A stretch of DNA of 64,000 bases from Firm-13 sp037143795 (lineage in GTDB: Bacteria; Bacillota; Clostridia; Saccharofermentanales; Saccharofermentanaceae), in assembly GCA_037143795.1 (NCBI GenBank), contig JBAWXZ010000007.1, positions 103,687 to 167,686 on the forward strand, read 5' to 3'. Each line of letters opens with the position of its first letter. Position 1 is the first letter of the stretch. The notes under the pieces were generated by a model. That model saw only the letters and a program-made list of their open reading frames with translations, was not told the DNA's origin and ran no database searches. The position numbers were made by a program, and so were the translations under genes. Positions 33,612 through 43,020 of this stretch are shown here, one piece after another.

Positions 33612-34622
33612 TCAACGTTTTTTCTGCTGGCTCATATCTATAAGGACAGCGACGATAACAACAATACCTGTCATAAGTTTCTGGTAATGTGGCTGGAGAT
33701 CCATGGAAGGCAGGCCGACACGCAGGCAGCTCATGATAAATACACCAATGATAGTTCCGAATACCGATCCGGAACCGCCTGTTGTGGAAGCACCGCCGAT
33801 GAAGCAAGCTGCGATTGCATCAAGTTCAAAGCCCTGACCGGCACCGGGAAGAATTGTCGTGTAGGTACAGGCAAAGGAGATACCGGCAAGTCCTGCGCAA
33901 AATCCGCTGATAACATAGGGAATTGTCTTCCAGAGAACTACATTAACACCGGAAAGGCGGGCGGCTTCTTCGTTGCTGCCGATTGCAAAGGTATAACGGC
34001 CAATTTTCGTTTTAGTCAAAATAACGTTGGCAATCAGAAGAATAATTAGAAGCAAAATCGCTCCGGTAGGAATCGTAATGCCGTTTTTCAGCTGCAATTT
34101 AGAGAACACATCCTTAAACCAACCGCCTGCCACTTCTGTACGGGCCGGAAAGTTCATTGTCTGAACATTGGATATAACGGAACTAAGACCAATGGAAATC
34201 ATCATTGTACCCAGAGTTGCGATAAATGCAGGTAATTTTAATCTGGCAACCAGAACACCATTGAAAAGTCCGAACAAAGAACCAGTAATCAGAACCAGGA
34301 CAAGTGCTAACCAGAAAGGCAGCCCCCATTTCCTGAATGCAACACCGCCGACCATGGCGGCACACATGGCAACTGTTCCGAGTGAAAGATCGATACCGCC
34401 GCTGATAATAACAAACGTAACACCGATTGCCATAAACCCGATGTAGTTGGATGCATCGAGAATATTAAGGGCGGTCTCCATACCGAAGAAATTTCTGCCC
34501 AGGAAGCAGAAGAAAATATAAATTACCACCAATGCCAGGAAAGCATACAGACGCTGATTTACCTTCTTACGAGTCTTTTCTACAGTTACTGCGCCAGTAT
34601 CTTTATTACTACCTATACTCAT
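33612..34622 (-). CDS. Sugar ABC transporter permease (RbsC/XylH type)
   Basis: A 336-residue membrane protein with 8-10 hydrophobic segments and the BPD_transp_2 pattern: GGIDLSLGTVAMCAAM, then the EAA-like loop GSNEEAARLSGVNVVLWK, and GASTTGGSGSVFGTIIG. It forms the channel for the adjacent ATPase and lipoprotein. AGAGAGGTG precedes the ATG; the gap to the ATPase gene is 17 bases. Confidence 0.93.
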   Translation of the reverse strand: MSIGSNKDTGAVTVEKTRKKVNQRLYAFLALVVIYIFFCFLGRNFFGMETALNILDASNYIGFMAIGVTFVIISGGIDLSLGTVAMCAAMVGGVAFRKWGLPFWLALVLVLITGSLFGLFNGVLVARLKLPAFIATLGTMMISIGLSSVISNVQTMNFPARTEVAGGWFKDVFSKLQLKNGITIPTGAILLLIILLIANVILTKTKIGRYTFAIGSNEEAARLSGVNVVLWKTIPYVISGFCAGLAGISFACTYTTILPGAGQGFELDAIAACFIGGASTTGGSGSVFGTIIGVFIMSCLRVGLPSMDLQPHYQKLMTGIVVIVAVLIDMSQQKKR

Positions 34623-34639
34623 TTAATTCACCTCTCTAT

Positions 34640-36130
34640 TTAAATACGTTTGTGAGCCAGACTCATTATTTCTTCCTGTGATGCACCAGCAGGTACCTCG
34701 CCTGTAATATGGCCTTCACACATGACCACAATACGGTCGCCAAGACGCATTACTTCGGGCAGTTCAGAAGAAATAACAATAATTGACTTTCCTTCTTCTG
34801 CAAGTTCGTAAATCAATTTGTAGATTTCACTTTTGGCACCGACATCAATACCGCGGGTCGGTTCATCAAAAATGAGAATCTGCGTATCCCTGATCAGCCA
34901 TTTGGCTACAACAACTTTCTGTTGGTTGCCGCCGGATAAGTTACGGACAAGCTGAGTAATTGAAGGTGTTTTTGTGTCGAGCTTTTCGACGTACTTCTGG
35001 GCAACATTATTAATCTTTTTCTGATTGATAAAAAGTGCTCCTGAGAAAGCATCATAATTGGCCATTACGGAATTCTCTGCAACGTCCAGACCAAGTGCGA
35101 GACCATAACGCTTACGATCCTCGGACAAATATCCAATACCGGCTTCAACCGCATCCTGTGGTTTTTGAATGTTAACTTCCTTGCCGTTGACTTTGATCTT
35201 ACCGGAAGTCTTCGGATCCGCTCCAAAGAGAGCACGGGCTGTTTCGGTACGTCCGGCACCCATTAATCCGGCAAAGCAAAGGATTTCTCCCTTTTTCAGA
35301 TTAAAAGATACATCCTGGACCATTCTTCCGGCATTCATTCCTTCGACTTCAAGAACAACCGGAGCGTCCGGAGGACAATTACTCTTCATTTTTGGTTCTT
35401 CAAAAATTGTACGTCCGACCATCATCTTAACGATTTCATCATCAGTACAATCCTTCGTGATCAAAGTGCCGACATATTCACCGTCACGCATAACGGAAAC
35501 ACGATCCGTGATCTGCTTGATTTCATCAAGACGATGGGAGATATAAATCATTCCGACACCCTGCGACCTGAGATCACGCATAACACGGAACAGCGCAGCA
35601 ATTTCAGTATCCGAGAGAGCTGCTGTCGGTTCGTCAAGCACCAGTACCTTTGATTCAAAAGAAATGGCCTTGGCTATTTCAACCATCTGCTGTCTGCCGA
35701 CGGTCAAATTACCTACTAATTCCTTGGGATCAATGTCGATGCCTAATTTATTGAGAAGTTTTTTAGCATTGACATTAATTGCCTTTTCATCCAGAAAAAT
35801 TCCGTTTGTCTTTTCTCTGCCGATAAAGATATTTTGTGCTACGGTCAGATGTGTCATCATGTTCAGTTCCTGATGAATAATACAAATACCTTTCCCCTGA
35901 GCCTCTCTGGTATTCTTTAGATGAATAGGCTCACCCATATAGGTGATATCGCCTTCGTCGCGGTTATAAATCCCGGTCAGAATCTTCATCAAAGTTGATT
36001 TACCAGCTCCATTTTCACCCATAAGCGCATGAATTTCGCCTTCATTCAAATCGAATTTGACTTTTTTCAACGCCTTTACGCCGGGGAAACTCTTGCTAAT
36101 ACCGGTCATTTGTAAAATTTGCGCAGCCAA
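34640..36130 (-). CDS. Sugar ABC transporter ATP-binding protein, two NBDs (RbsA/XylG type)
   Basis: A 496-residue tandem ATPase. The first domain has an intact Walker A (GENGAGKST, about 38-46), QQMVEIAKA in the signature region and VLDEPTAAL. The second has a degenerate Walker A (GLMGAGRTE) and a canonical signature LSGGNQQK, as in RbsA/MglA/XylG. It energises sugar import. The start is a TTG at 36130 seven bases after GGAGG; no ATG is better placed. Confidence 0.94.
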   Translation of the reverse strand: MAAQILQMTGISKSFPGVKALKKVKFDLNEGEIHALMGENGAGKSTLMKILTGIYNRDEGDITYMGEPIHLKNTREAQGKGICIIHQELNMMTHLTVAQNIFIGREKTNGIFLDEKAINVNAKKLLNKLGIDIDPKELVGNLTVGRQQMVEIAKAISFESKVLVLDEPTAALSDTEIAALFRVMRDLRSQGVGMIYISHRLDEIKQITDRVSVMRDGEYVGTLITKDCTDDEIVKMMVGRTIFEEPKMKSNCPPDAPVVLEVEGMNAGRMVQDVSFNLKKGEILCFAGLMGAGRTETARALFGADPKTSGKIKVNGKEVNIQKPQDAVEAGIGYLSEDRKRYGLALGLDVAENSVMANYDAFSGALFINQKKINNVAQKYVEKLDTKTPSITQLVRNLSGGNQQKVVVAKWLIRDTQILIFDEPTRGIDVGAKSEIYKLIYELAEEGKSIIVISSELPEVMRLGDRIVVMCEGHITGEVPAGASQEEIMSLAHKRI

Positions 36131-36365
36131 TCAATCCCCTCCATATCAACTGTTCGTTTGTTTCTTCGGTCAACCATATACTAACAAAACGGAACCCCGG
36201 ATGTTTTTGTTTTTTTCTATGAAAATTCTAATAAAACACTCTAATTTCCCAAAAAACCGCAGCGAAACGATTCGCTCACGCAAAAATGCCGCAGGAAATT
36301 ATTACCCGTGCCGAAAAATGCACGCGAAAAATTAATATATTAGTGAATAAAACTATCGGAGGGCT
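36131..36365 (-). promoter_or_regulatory. Regulatory gap between the sensor operon and the sugar ABC operon
   Basis: A 235-bp stretch with a hairpin (AGCGAA/TTCGCT, 36261-36276) followed on the minus strand by GCGGTTTTTTGGG. This could terminate the sensor operon. A second hairpin (CGTGC/GCACG) lies near 36307-36324. The remaining A/T-rich part should contain the promoter of the ABC operon and binding sites for the AraC-type response regulator, but no strong -35/-10 pair is visible, as expected for an activated promoter. Confidence 0.5.
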
Positions 36366-37379
36366 TTACGTGAAAGGGAAAAGAAGCTTTTCGTTTTCTT
36401 CAAGGTACATGGTATCTTTGGTAACAAGGATTGAGCCGGTATCATAGAACGGATCAATTTTATTTCCATTTAATATCGAAACTGCGTTTGCCATGGCGAC
36501 ATACCCCATATTAAAGGGACGTTGAATGACTGTTGCAGCCAGGCAGCCTTCCTCCAGGTATGTATTGAGGGAGGGCGAACTGTCGAACCCGACAAGGATG
36601 ATTTTACCGGAAAGGCCGGCGCCCGTGATCGCGCGGGCTGCTCCGACTGTCGCATACTCATTCAGGCATACAATTCCGCCGATATCGGGGTTTTTCAGGA
36701 TTTCTGAAGCCAGCTGATAAGCGACATCTTCCGAGCCGGCAGAATCCGCCGTCGGCAGTACGACTGTATCCGGGTCCAGGCCCTGCCGGACTCCCCGATC
36801 CCGGTCCTTCGATGAATTTGTTCCGATCAGCGGGGAAATAACAGCCAGCACTTTTCCTTCCGGCAGAAGGGCCTGCATGGCCTCGCCGGCTTTTTTCCCG
36901 GCTGCCACATTATCTGTAGCTACAAAGCAGGTCCCGATCTGTTTGCCGTTGCCGTTCACGGTCGAATCCAGTGTAATAAGAGGAATGCCTGCATCAACTA
37001 CGGCCTTTGCCGGTTCGGAGAGTCTCTCATAGTCAGATGCTGCCAGAATGATAATGTCCGGTTTCTCTTCTATCGCCTTATACACAAGGCTGATTTGCTT
37101 ATCCAGGTCTGATTCCACATCAGGACTCCAATATTCATAGTTTACGCCGAACTCTTTGGCAGCTACATCAACACCGCTCCGCAGACTCAGCCAGAAGGAA
37201 ATATCCTGATTTGTCTTGCCTATGACTATTATTCTGTGTGCGTCTGAGGTAAGAATAGACGGCAGGGGATTCATAACCCTTGGAACCACAATAGCAGCCG
37301 TCACAATCAGGACAATCATCAGAAAGGCGATTATCACAATTCTTTTTTTCTTTTGTCCCGGCAAGAGATTGAATTTCAT
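36366..37379 (-). CDS. Membrane-anchored sugar-binding protein, XylFII-like sensor subunit (copy 2)
   Basis: A 337-residue type 1 periplasmic-binding protein held by one N-terminal transmembrane helix (about 13-33) instead of a lipobox. It has a short cytoplasmic QKKK-rich tail. The domain has VIGKTNQDISFWLSLRSGVD, DSTVNG, FVATDNVAAGKKAGEAM and GFDSSPS. It is highly similar to the next gene upstream. Together with the LytS/YesM-type kinase this resembles XylFII of Clostridium beijerinckii, which senses xylose outside and activates the LytS kinase. I start at ATG 37379; a TTG at 37403 is the alternative. Confidence 0.85.
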   Translation of the reverse strand: MKFNLLPGQKKKRIVIIAFLMIVLIVTAAIVVPRVMNPLPSILTSDAHRIIVIGKTNQDISFWLSLRSGVDVAAKEFGVNYEYWSPDVESDLDKQISLVYKAIEEKPDIIILAASDYERLSEPAKAVVDAGIPLITLDSTVNGNGKQIGTCFVATDNVAAGKKAGEAMQALLPEGKVLAVISPLIGTNSSKDRDRGVRQGLDPDTVVLPTADSAGSEDVAYQLASEILKNPDIGGIVCLNEYATVGAARAITGAGLSGKIILVGFDSSPSLNTYLEEGCLAATVIQRPFNMGYVAMANAVSILNGNKIDPFYDTGSILVTKDTMYLEENEKLLFPFT

Positions 37380-37429
37380 ATTGGTTTTCCCTTCCTTTGT
37401 CAATCAGCAGACCGCTTGCGTCTTTTCCA

Positions 37430-38443
37430 TTATGTAAAAGGGAAAAGCAGTTTCTCATTTTCTTCGAGATACATAGTATCCTTTGTAACTAATATCGAAC
37501 CGGTATCATAAAAGGGATCAACTTTTTTGCCGCCAACAACAGCAATGGCATTTACCATAGCTACGTAACCCATGTTATAGGGTCTCTGAATAACGGTTGC
37601 ATTGAGGCAGCCTTCCTCCAGATATGTATTAATAGAAGGCGAGCTGTCAAATCCGACAAGAAGCACCTTGCCTGAGAGGCCGGCACCAATAAGCGCCCTG
37701 GCGGCTCCGATCGTGGAATACTCGTTCAGGCATACGATTCCCCCGATATCCGGGTCCTGCAGGATTTTCGAAGCCAGGTCAAATGCATTGTCTTCAGAAC
37801 CTGCGGCATCTGCTGTCGGCAGGACAAATATATCCCCGCCGAGTCCCTGCCGTACTCCGGTATCCCGGTCGCGTGAAGAAGTCGTCCCGATCTGATGGGA
37901 AATAATGGCTACTTTCTTCCCTGCCGGCAGCAGGGCCTGCATGGCTCCTCCTGCTTTAACTCCGGCTGCCACATTATCCGTAGCTACGAAGCATGATCCG
38001 ATTTGCCCGTCATCACCGTACACATTGGAGTCCATTGTAATAAGCGGGATACCGGCGTCACTGATTGCCCTGGCCGGATCTGCAAGACGCTCATAATCCG
38101 TGGCTGCCAGAATAATGGCATCCGGTTTTTCTGAAATCGCCTGATAAACAAGGCTGATCTGCGTGTCGATATCCGACTCCGAATCCGGACCCCAATACTC
38201 ATAATCGACACCGTACTCCTTGGCTGCAACATCAACGCCGTCGCGCAAGCTCAGCCAGAAGGCCAGATTCGAAGTGGTTTTCCCGATCACAATGATCTTT
38301 GTCGGGACGGCAGTCAGCGCTGACGGCACTTTAACGACAGCGGCATAGGTAATAAGTACGACTGACACAGAAAAAAGAACCACCATAAGAATAACCTTTG
38401 CTATCCTTTTTCCCCGCTGTCCCATAAAGTCCAGTAACTTCAT
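37430..38443 (-). CDS. Membrane-anchored sugar-binding protein, XylFII-like sensor subunit (copy 1)
   Basis: A 337-residue paralogue of the following gene, identical over many stretches (for example the last 20 residues, and the DTGSILVTK block). One transmembrane helix at about 13-35 anchors it. The ligand site region differs in places (DSNVYGDDGQ against DSTVNGNGKQ), so the two may recognise different sugars. ATG 38443 is chosen by alignment to the paralogue; a TTG at 38467 would overlap the kinase stop. It is encoded directly downstream of the kinase, consistent with a sensor complex. Confidence 0.85.
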   Translation of the reverse strand: MKLLDFMGQRGKRIAKVILMVVLFSVSVVLITYAAVVKVPSALTAVPTKIIVIGKTTSNLAFWLSLRDGVDVAAKEYGVDYEYWGPDSESDIDTQISLVYQAISEKPDAIILAATDYERLADPARAISDAGIPLITMDSNVYGDDGQIGSCFVATDNVAAGVKAGGAMQALLPAGKKVAIISHQIGTTSSRDRDTGVRQGLGGDIFVLPTADAAGSEDNAFDLASKILQDPDIGGIVCLNEYSTIGAARALIGAGLSGKVLLVGFDSSPSINTYLEEGCLNATVIQRPYNMGYVAMVNAIAVVGGKKVDPFYDTGSILVTKDTMYLEENEKLLFPFT

Positions 38444-38459
38444 ATCCTTGGTCCGCCTC

Positions 38460-40217
38460 TCACTCAAAAATCAAAGGAAGGGTTAACGTCACCGTTGTAC
38501 GCATTTCGGATTCGCCGTCTTTCAGGGGGCTCTCCTCGCCCTGCGCTGTCGACTGAATCGTAATTCCATAATCCGAGCCAAAGAACAATTTGATTCTGTC
38601 CCTGACATTACTGATTCCGATACCGCTTTCATCCTTCGGAGCAAAATCGACAGTACCGTCAAGAATGCCTTTTTCAAAACCGATTCCGTTATCACTGATA
38701 CTTATAAATAGCTTTTGTCCTTCGGCGTGAGCGGAAACAATAATGAGCCCCTGCCCTTTAAGCTGTTTGATACCGTGGTAGATGGCATTTTCGACCATTG
38801 GCTGGATGATCAGCTTGATCACCTTAGCCTGCAGTACGGAATCATCCACTTCGATCCGGTAATTCAGCTTGTCCTGATACCGCATTTTTTGAATCTTCAT
38901 ATAATTGGTAACATAGTCGATTTCCGTCTTAAGTGTCACAAGTTCGCTGGCATTACTTGTGGTGGCACGGAATAATTTGGAAAGTGAAGAGGTCATTTCT
39001 ATAACTTTTTCATTTTCGCCTATCTCCGACATCCAGATAATGGATTCCAGTGTATTGTATAAGAAATGCGGGCGGATCTGCGCCTGCAGGGCCTGAAGTT
39101 CACTGATTCTTTTCTGTTCCTCAATAAGAAGCTCCTGCGCCACAAGGTTTTTGATCTGTACCGTCATATTATTGAAGCTGTCGCCCAATTCAGCGACTTC
39201 ATTATTGACCGTAATATTTGCTTTGGCGTCAAAGTCACCCTTTTCAAACTGCTTCATCGACGCTTTGAGCTGAAGAATAGGATCTGTAAGCCGTTTGGAA
39301 GCGACATAGGAAATAATAAATGTAATTACGGAGAAGAAAATGCCGATAGCGAAAAACAGAATAATGACATCCGAACTGATCGAAACCAGTTGATTTGTGT
39401 CAAACACGCTGACTGTTACCCATCCGGAAGTCGGTGACAGCGAACTTGTATAAATATAGCCGTTACTGATCACGGATTTGACGCCTTCGGTATGTGTTAC
39501 AAGATCCAGACGCTCTGTCTTAATCCCGCTGTATACCAGCCGCTGCTGAGGATGGTATACAAGGCGCCCGTCTGCCCCGACAATAAAAATGTACCCGGAA
39601 TCGTTGTAGGAAAGGCTGCTGCAGATATCGGCAATCTGCTGGTAGTTCAAGTCAACCAGCAGGACTCCCGCTAATCTTCCGTTCGAATACAGTGCGCGGC
39701 TCATCGAGATAACCCAGTCATATTCACCGGCCACGACATTTTCCACACGGGAAGACGAAAAGACAGGCTCACCCTCGGCAGATATCGCATCCTTATACCA
39801 GCTCGATGCCTTGTAATCCCAACCCGGATTAATACCCATCAGGTCACGGTTGGACACAAAGGCCCCGTCTTCCCTGAATATGATCAGGTTGACAAAATCA
39901 GGCCTTGTTCCGGCGACTGTCTGGAGTTCTGCCTTTACAGTGTCACTTGTATCAGGAATGTCGGCGGAAATATAGCTGACAACATTTTTGTTCTCAACAA
40001 TATAATCGGAAACACTTATCATACCGTCAATATAGTAATTAATGCTGTTATCCACCTGCCGGAGCATCTGATTTGTATAGGAGATGGAATTCGTCTGCAG
40101 AATCGACGAAGCAATCGAATAGGTAACGGGAAAAAGGATCGCAAGAATACTGACAATGATAAACAGCGAGGTAAACAGGATGCTGTTACGCAAATGTCCG
40201 GTGTGCGCCTTTGCCAT
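38460..40217 (-). CDS. Sensor histidine kinase, YesM/LytS family
   Basis: A 585-residue membrane kinase. TM1 at about 12-35, an extracellular dCache-like sensor (about 40-280), TM2 (about 285-310), HAMP, a short coiled coil, then the His_kinase domain with the phospho-acceptor His 384 in RPHFLYNTLE and a HATPase domain (N-box Asn near 477, GIGIS G-box). It should autophosphorylate on contact with a signal or partner and transfer phosphate to the AraC-type regulator encoded just upstream. The tandem XylFII-like genes downstream are likely partners. Confidence 0.93.
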   Translation of the reverse strand: MAKAHTGHLRNSILFTSLFIIVSILAILFPVTYSIASSILQTNSISYTNQMLRQVDNSINYYIDGMISVSDYIVENKNVVSYISADIPDTSDTVKAELQTVAGTRPDFVNLIIFREDGAFVSNRDLMGINPGWDYKASSWYKDAISAEGEPVFSSSRVENVVAGEYDWVISMSRALYSNGRLAGVLLVDLNYQQIADICSSLSYNDSGYIFIVGADGRLVYHPQQRLVYSGIKTERLDLVTHTEGVKSVISNGYIYTSSLSPTSGWVTVSVFDTNQLVSISSDVIILFFAIGIFFSVITFIISYVASKRLTDPILQLKASMKQFEKGDFDAKANITVNNEVAELGDSFNNMTVQIKNLVAQELLIEEQKRISELQALQAQIRPHFLYNTLESIIWMSEIGENEKVIEMTSSLSKLFRATTSNASELVTLKTEIDYVTNYMKIQKMRYQDKLNYRIEVDDSVLQAKVIKLIIQPMVENAIYHGIKQLKGQGLIIVSAHAEGQKLFISISDNGIGFEKGILDGTVDFAPKDESGIGISNVRDRIKLFFGSDYGITIQSTAQGEESPLKDGESEMRTTVTLTLPLIFE

Positions 40218-40220
40218 ATT

Positions 40221-41822
40221 TTAAGTCCTTCTTCCGAAAGTTTTGCGGTATTCCTTTGGATTCATCCCGTTATTTTTTTTGAATGCGACGGTAAAATAGG
40301 CCGGATTCTCGTATCCAACTTTCTCTGCAATGGAATAAAGCATCATATCCGTATTGGTCAAAAGCTCTTTGGCCTTATCCATGCGGACTTCTGTAAGGTA
40401 TTCAATGAATGTCTTTCCGGCACTTTCCTTGAAAAACGTACTGAAATAGCTCATGCTGACGGATAGATGGTTGCATACGGTCATCAGGGATAGGCCGCTG
40501 TCGGCAAAATTATCTTTGATGTACTCCATCGCCATGACGGAAAGACGCCGGACTCCCCCGTGACGTTCCGTCCTCAGAAACTCCACGCATTCGCTGCAGA
40601 AATTCTCAAGCCATGTTTTCATGCGCGGAAGGTAATCCGCACCATTTTCATCAGGGAACGGCGTTGATGCTTCAAAGCTGTCATTTTCATTTTCCGACCG
40701 GATGCCCGAAATCAGACGATTCACAATACTGGAATATTCATATTGAATATCTTTTTTGGACATGCTCGACAGCTGAACCGTCTGTATCATATTCTCGACA
40801 AGCTCCTGAATCTTCCCTTCATCCTGAAGCCTGATCTGAAGGAAAATTTCCTCTTTGAATTTGTCAAAATCAAACAGTCTGATCTGCTGCTTCAAATCTT
40901 CCGGAGCAATAATGTAATCCGCGGGCATCAGGAATTTATAATCCAGGCATTTCAGCGCCTCGCTGTACGAGTCCTTCAGATTCGAGAGTGAAAAAACCAT
41001 TTTGCCTATGCCGATGGTCACCGGCAGTTTTAATGCCTTCAGAATAGTGTCATGGGTATTTACACAGAGACTGCGCATTGTCCTGCTTAGCGTACCCTCA
41101 TCGTCTCCTGAACCGAGGATTGCTGTTTTACCGTCCGTCAGCGAAAAAGCAAAAAAACCCATCCCCTCACCGGCAAGCTCCGTTACAATATTCGTAATCA
41201 TAAACTGGAGAAGCTCCGTACTGACATTAAGAAGCTGTGTTGCTTTCCCGACGTCTTCTAGTTCTATGAGACTCAGGATATAGAAGTTTTTATCGGTAGA
41301 CAGGCCAAATGAATGCGCTTCCGCCTCGATCGACCGCGGCTCGACAGTTCCCTGTACAAGCCGGTTCATAATCTGATCCCTGACCAGCGGACTGACTATA
41401 TAGAGCATGCGCTGTGCGGAACTGATCTGATTCCTGCGTTCTGCCTGCTCATCGAGAACTTTTTTGGAGTTGGCAAGAACTTCTGCGAATTCCTTCGAAG
41501 TAACCGGCTTCAGGATATAATCACTCACCTGATGGCTTATTGCCGACCGGGCATAATCAAAATCGTCATAACCGGTAAGAATGATAACACGGGTACCGTG
41601 TCCCGCCTCCGCGATAAGGCCGGCCAGCTGCAGGCCGCTGATAAACGGCATGCAGATATCCGTGATAACCAGATCCGGAAGCAGTTTATAATACAGATCG
41701 GCGGCTTCCCGTCCATCTTCGCAGATCGCCACAACCTCAAAATCGCAGGCGGCAAAATCAATGCTTCTCATGATAGCATCACGGGCGAGCGGTTCATCTT
41801 CGACAATCATCAATTTGTACAT
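40221..41822 (-). CDS. Response regulator with AraC-type DNA-binding domain (YesN type)
   Basis: A 533-residue regulator: receiver domain (1-120) with acidic pair Glu8/Asp9, phospho-acceptor Asp55 in ITDICMPF and a conserved Lys in LKPVTSKEF; a long middle region (about 130-425) as in YesN proteins; and a C-terminal AraC double helix-turn-helix (about 430-533, ending NPAYFTVAFKKNNGMNPKEYRK). It is likely the activator of the sugar ABC operon downstream. The gene ends three bases before the kinase. Confidence 0.93.
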   Translation of the reverse strand: MYKLMIVEDEPLARDAIMRSIDFAACDFEVVAICEDGREAADLYYKLLPDLVITDICMPFISGLQLAGLIAEAGHGTRVIILTGYDDFDYARSAISHQVSDYILKPVTSKEFAEVLANSKKVLDEQAERRNQISSAQRMLYIVSPLVRDQIMNRLVQGTVEPRSIEAEAHSFGLSTDKNFYILSLIELEDVGKATQLLNVSTELLQFMITNIVTELAGEGMGFFAFSLTDGKTAILGSGDDEGTLSRTMRSLCVNTHDTILKALKLPVTIGIGKMVFSLSNLKDSYSEALKCLDYKFLMPADYIIAPEDLKQQIRLFDFDKFKEEIFLQIRLQDEGKIQELVENMIQTVQLSSMSKKDIQYEYSSIVNRLISGIRSENENDSFEASTPFPDENGADYLPRMKTWLENFCSECVEFLRTERHGGVRRLSVMAMEYIKDNFADSGLSLMTVCNHLSVSMSYFSTFFKESAGKTFIEYLTEVRMDKAKELLTNTDMMLYSIAEKVGYENPAYFTVAFKKNNGMNPKEYRKTFGRRT

Positions 41823-41935
41823 TTTTTATTGTCCCTCAAACAGACGAAACTCACATCAGTAAATAGCGGACGCCTCATTATCCGGCAGGAAATGAATGGC
41901 TTTCCTGATTATATTAACAGAAAAACGAATTCATC

Positions 41936-42451
41936 TTATATTTTCGGAGTGATCTTATCAAAATACATTCCGCTGACAACGGCCTCCCCGAGAATGTGCC
42001 CGTGCATCGCATGAAAAAGCTCATTCATATAGAACCCGGTCTTCAGCTGAGGCATAAAGTCGAGTGCGTATGCGTGAAGCTCATACAGATGCGGCCGGTC
42101 AGGCGGCGACATCCCGTCATAGCAGGCAGCCTCCATCCGACTCAGGTTTCCGAGCTTGCCGGACAGACTGTTGGTACCCTGCACGAAGTCCTTTGCACGG
42201 ATGCTCTCGTTCTCTTCGAGCTTCGTCCGGGTCAGACCGGCGACGAGCCAGTGAATCCATGAGAATCCGCACACCGGGACTGCATCCTTATCCTCAAGGA
42301 AAAGGGCATACGACACGGTTCCCTCCGGCGCCTCCGAGATCCTGACCGGCAGCGAATAGGTCGCCATGCCGGACGGAGCGAACTGCGTCCCTCTTTTGCC
42401 GAACCTGTCCTCTATAATTCCATTTACAATACCCGTGCTTGTAATTTTCAT
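41936..42451 (-). CDS. YbhB/YbcL-family (PEBP, Raf kinase inhibitor-like) protein
   Basis: A 171-residue cytoplasmic PEBP-like protein. Family blocks recognised: TYSLPVRISEAPEGTVSYAL, DKDAV, SWIHWLVAGL, and the C-terminal PHLYELHAYALD. The family binds small anionic ligands and its role in bacteria is unclear. AGGAGGTAA precedes the ATG. It follows vanZ by one base, so the two are co-transcribed. Confidence 0.85.
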   Translation of the reverse strand: MKITSTGIVNGIIEDRFGKRGTQFAPSGMATYSLPVRISEAPEGTVSYALFLEDKDAVPVCGFSWIHWLVAGLTRTKLEENESIRAKDFVQGTNSLSGKLGNLSRMEAACYDGMSPPDRPHLYELHAYALDFMPQLKTGFYMNELFHAMHGHILGEAVVSGMYFDKITPKI

Positions 42452-42452
42452 T

Positions 42453-42968
42453 TTATGTTACCTCCTGTTCCATTTTGTGCTTTGCATGTTTTATTTTCCA
42501 AATCCAATGAATGAACAGAACAGAGCAAATTCCCAGAAATACACCGGTCGCATCGATACCGACATCGGTTATCTGCCCGCTTCTGCCTGCCACAAAAAGC
42601 TGATGAATCTCATCGGTGCCGGCATATCCGACACCGACGGCAAAAGCCGCCGCCGCACGCAGGAACCGGTTAATTGAATATTGAAAAAGAACGGTCATAC
42701 AAAGCACGCCCAGTACCGTATAGGCAAGCATATGCGCTGTCTTTCTGGCAATATGCTGATACTGTTCCACTAAACTCTCCTGTTCATCCCGCGTCATTTC
42801 ACGAAATCCCGGCTGTGTGAGTTCAGCCACGGTCCAAATAGCTGACCCGCTCAGCGAAGAAGACTGTGACGCCTCCTGAGCCGACAGGAAGAATATCACA
42901 GCCATCCACGTGACAACACATATCCATAGTATAAATCGAATTCGGGAGGTTCCCGCGGGAGAATTCAT
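42453..42968 (-). CDS. VanZ-family membrane protein
   Basis: A 171-residue membrane protein with four hydrophobic segments and the VanZ pattern: FFLSAQEASQSSSLSG, RKTAHMLAYTVLGVL and GVGYAGTDEIHQLFVAGRSGQITDVGID. VanZ proteins are linked to teicoplanin resistance or cell-envelope changes in enterococci, but most homologues are uncharacterised. I start at ATG 42968 after GAGGTG; a GTG at 42974 is the alternative. Confidence 0.87.
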   Translation of the reverse strand: MNSPAGTSRIRFILWICVVTWMAVIFFLSAQEASQSSSLSGSAIWTVAELTQPGFREMTRDEQESLVEQYQHIARKTAHMLAYTVLGVLCMTVLFQYSINRFLRAAAAFAVGVGYAGTDEIHQLFVAGRSGQITDVGIDATGVFLGICSVLFIHWIWKIKHAKHKMEQEVT

Positions 42969-43020
42969 TTTCACCTCATTTTTAACCGGTATTATTTTAT
43001 CCTCACGCCTCAGGCGGATA

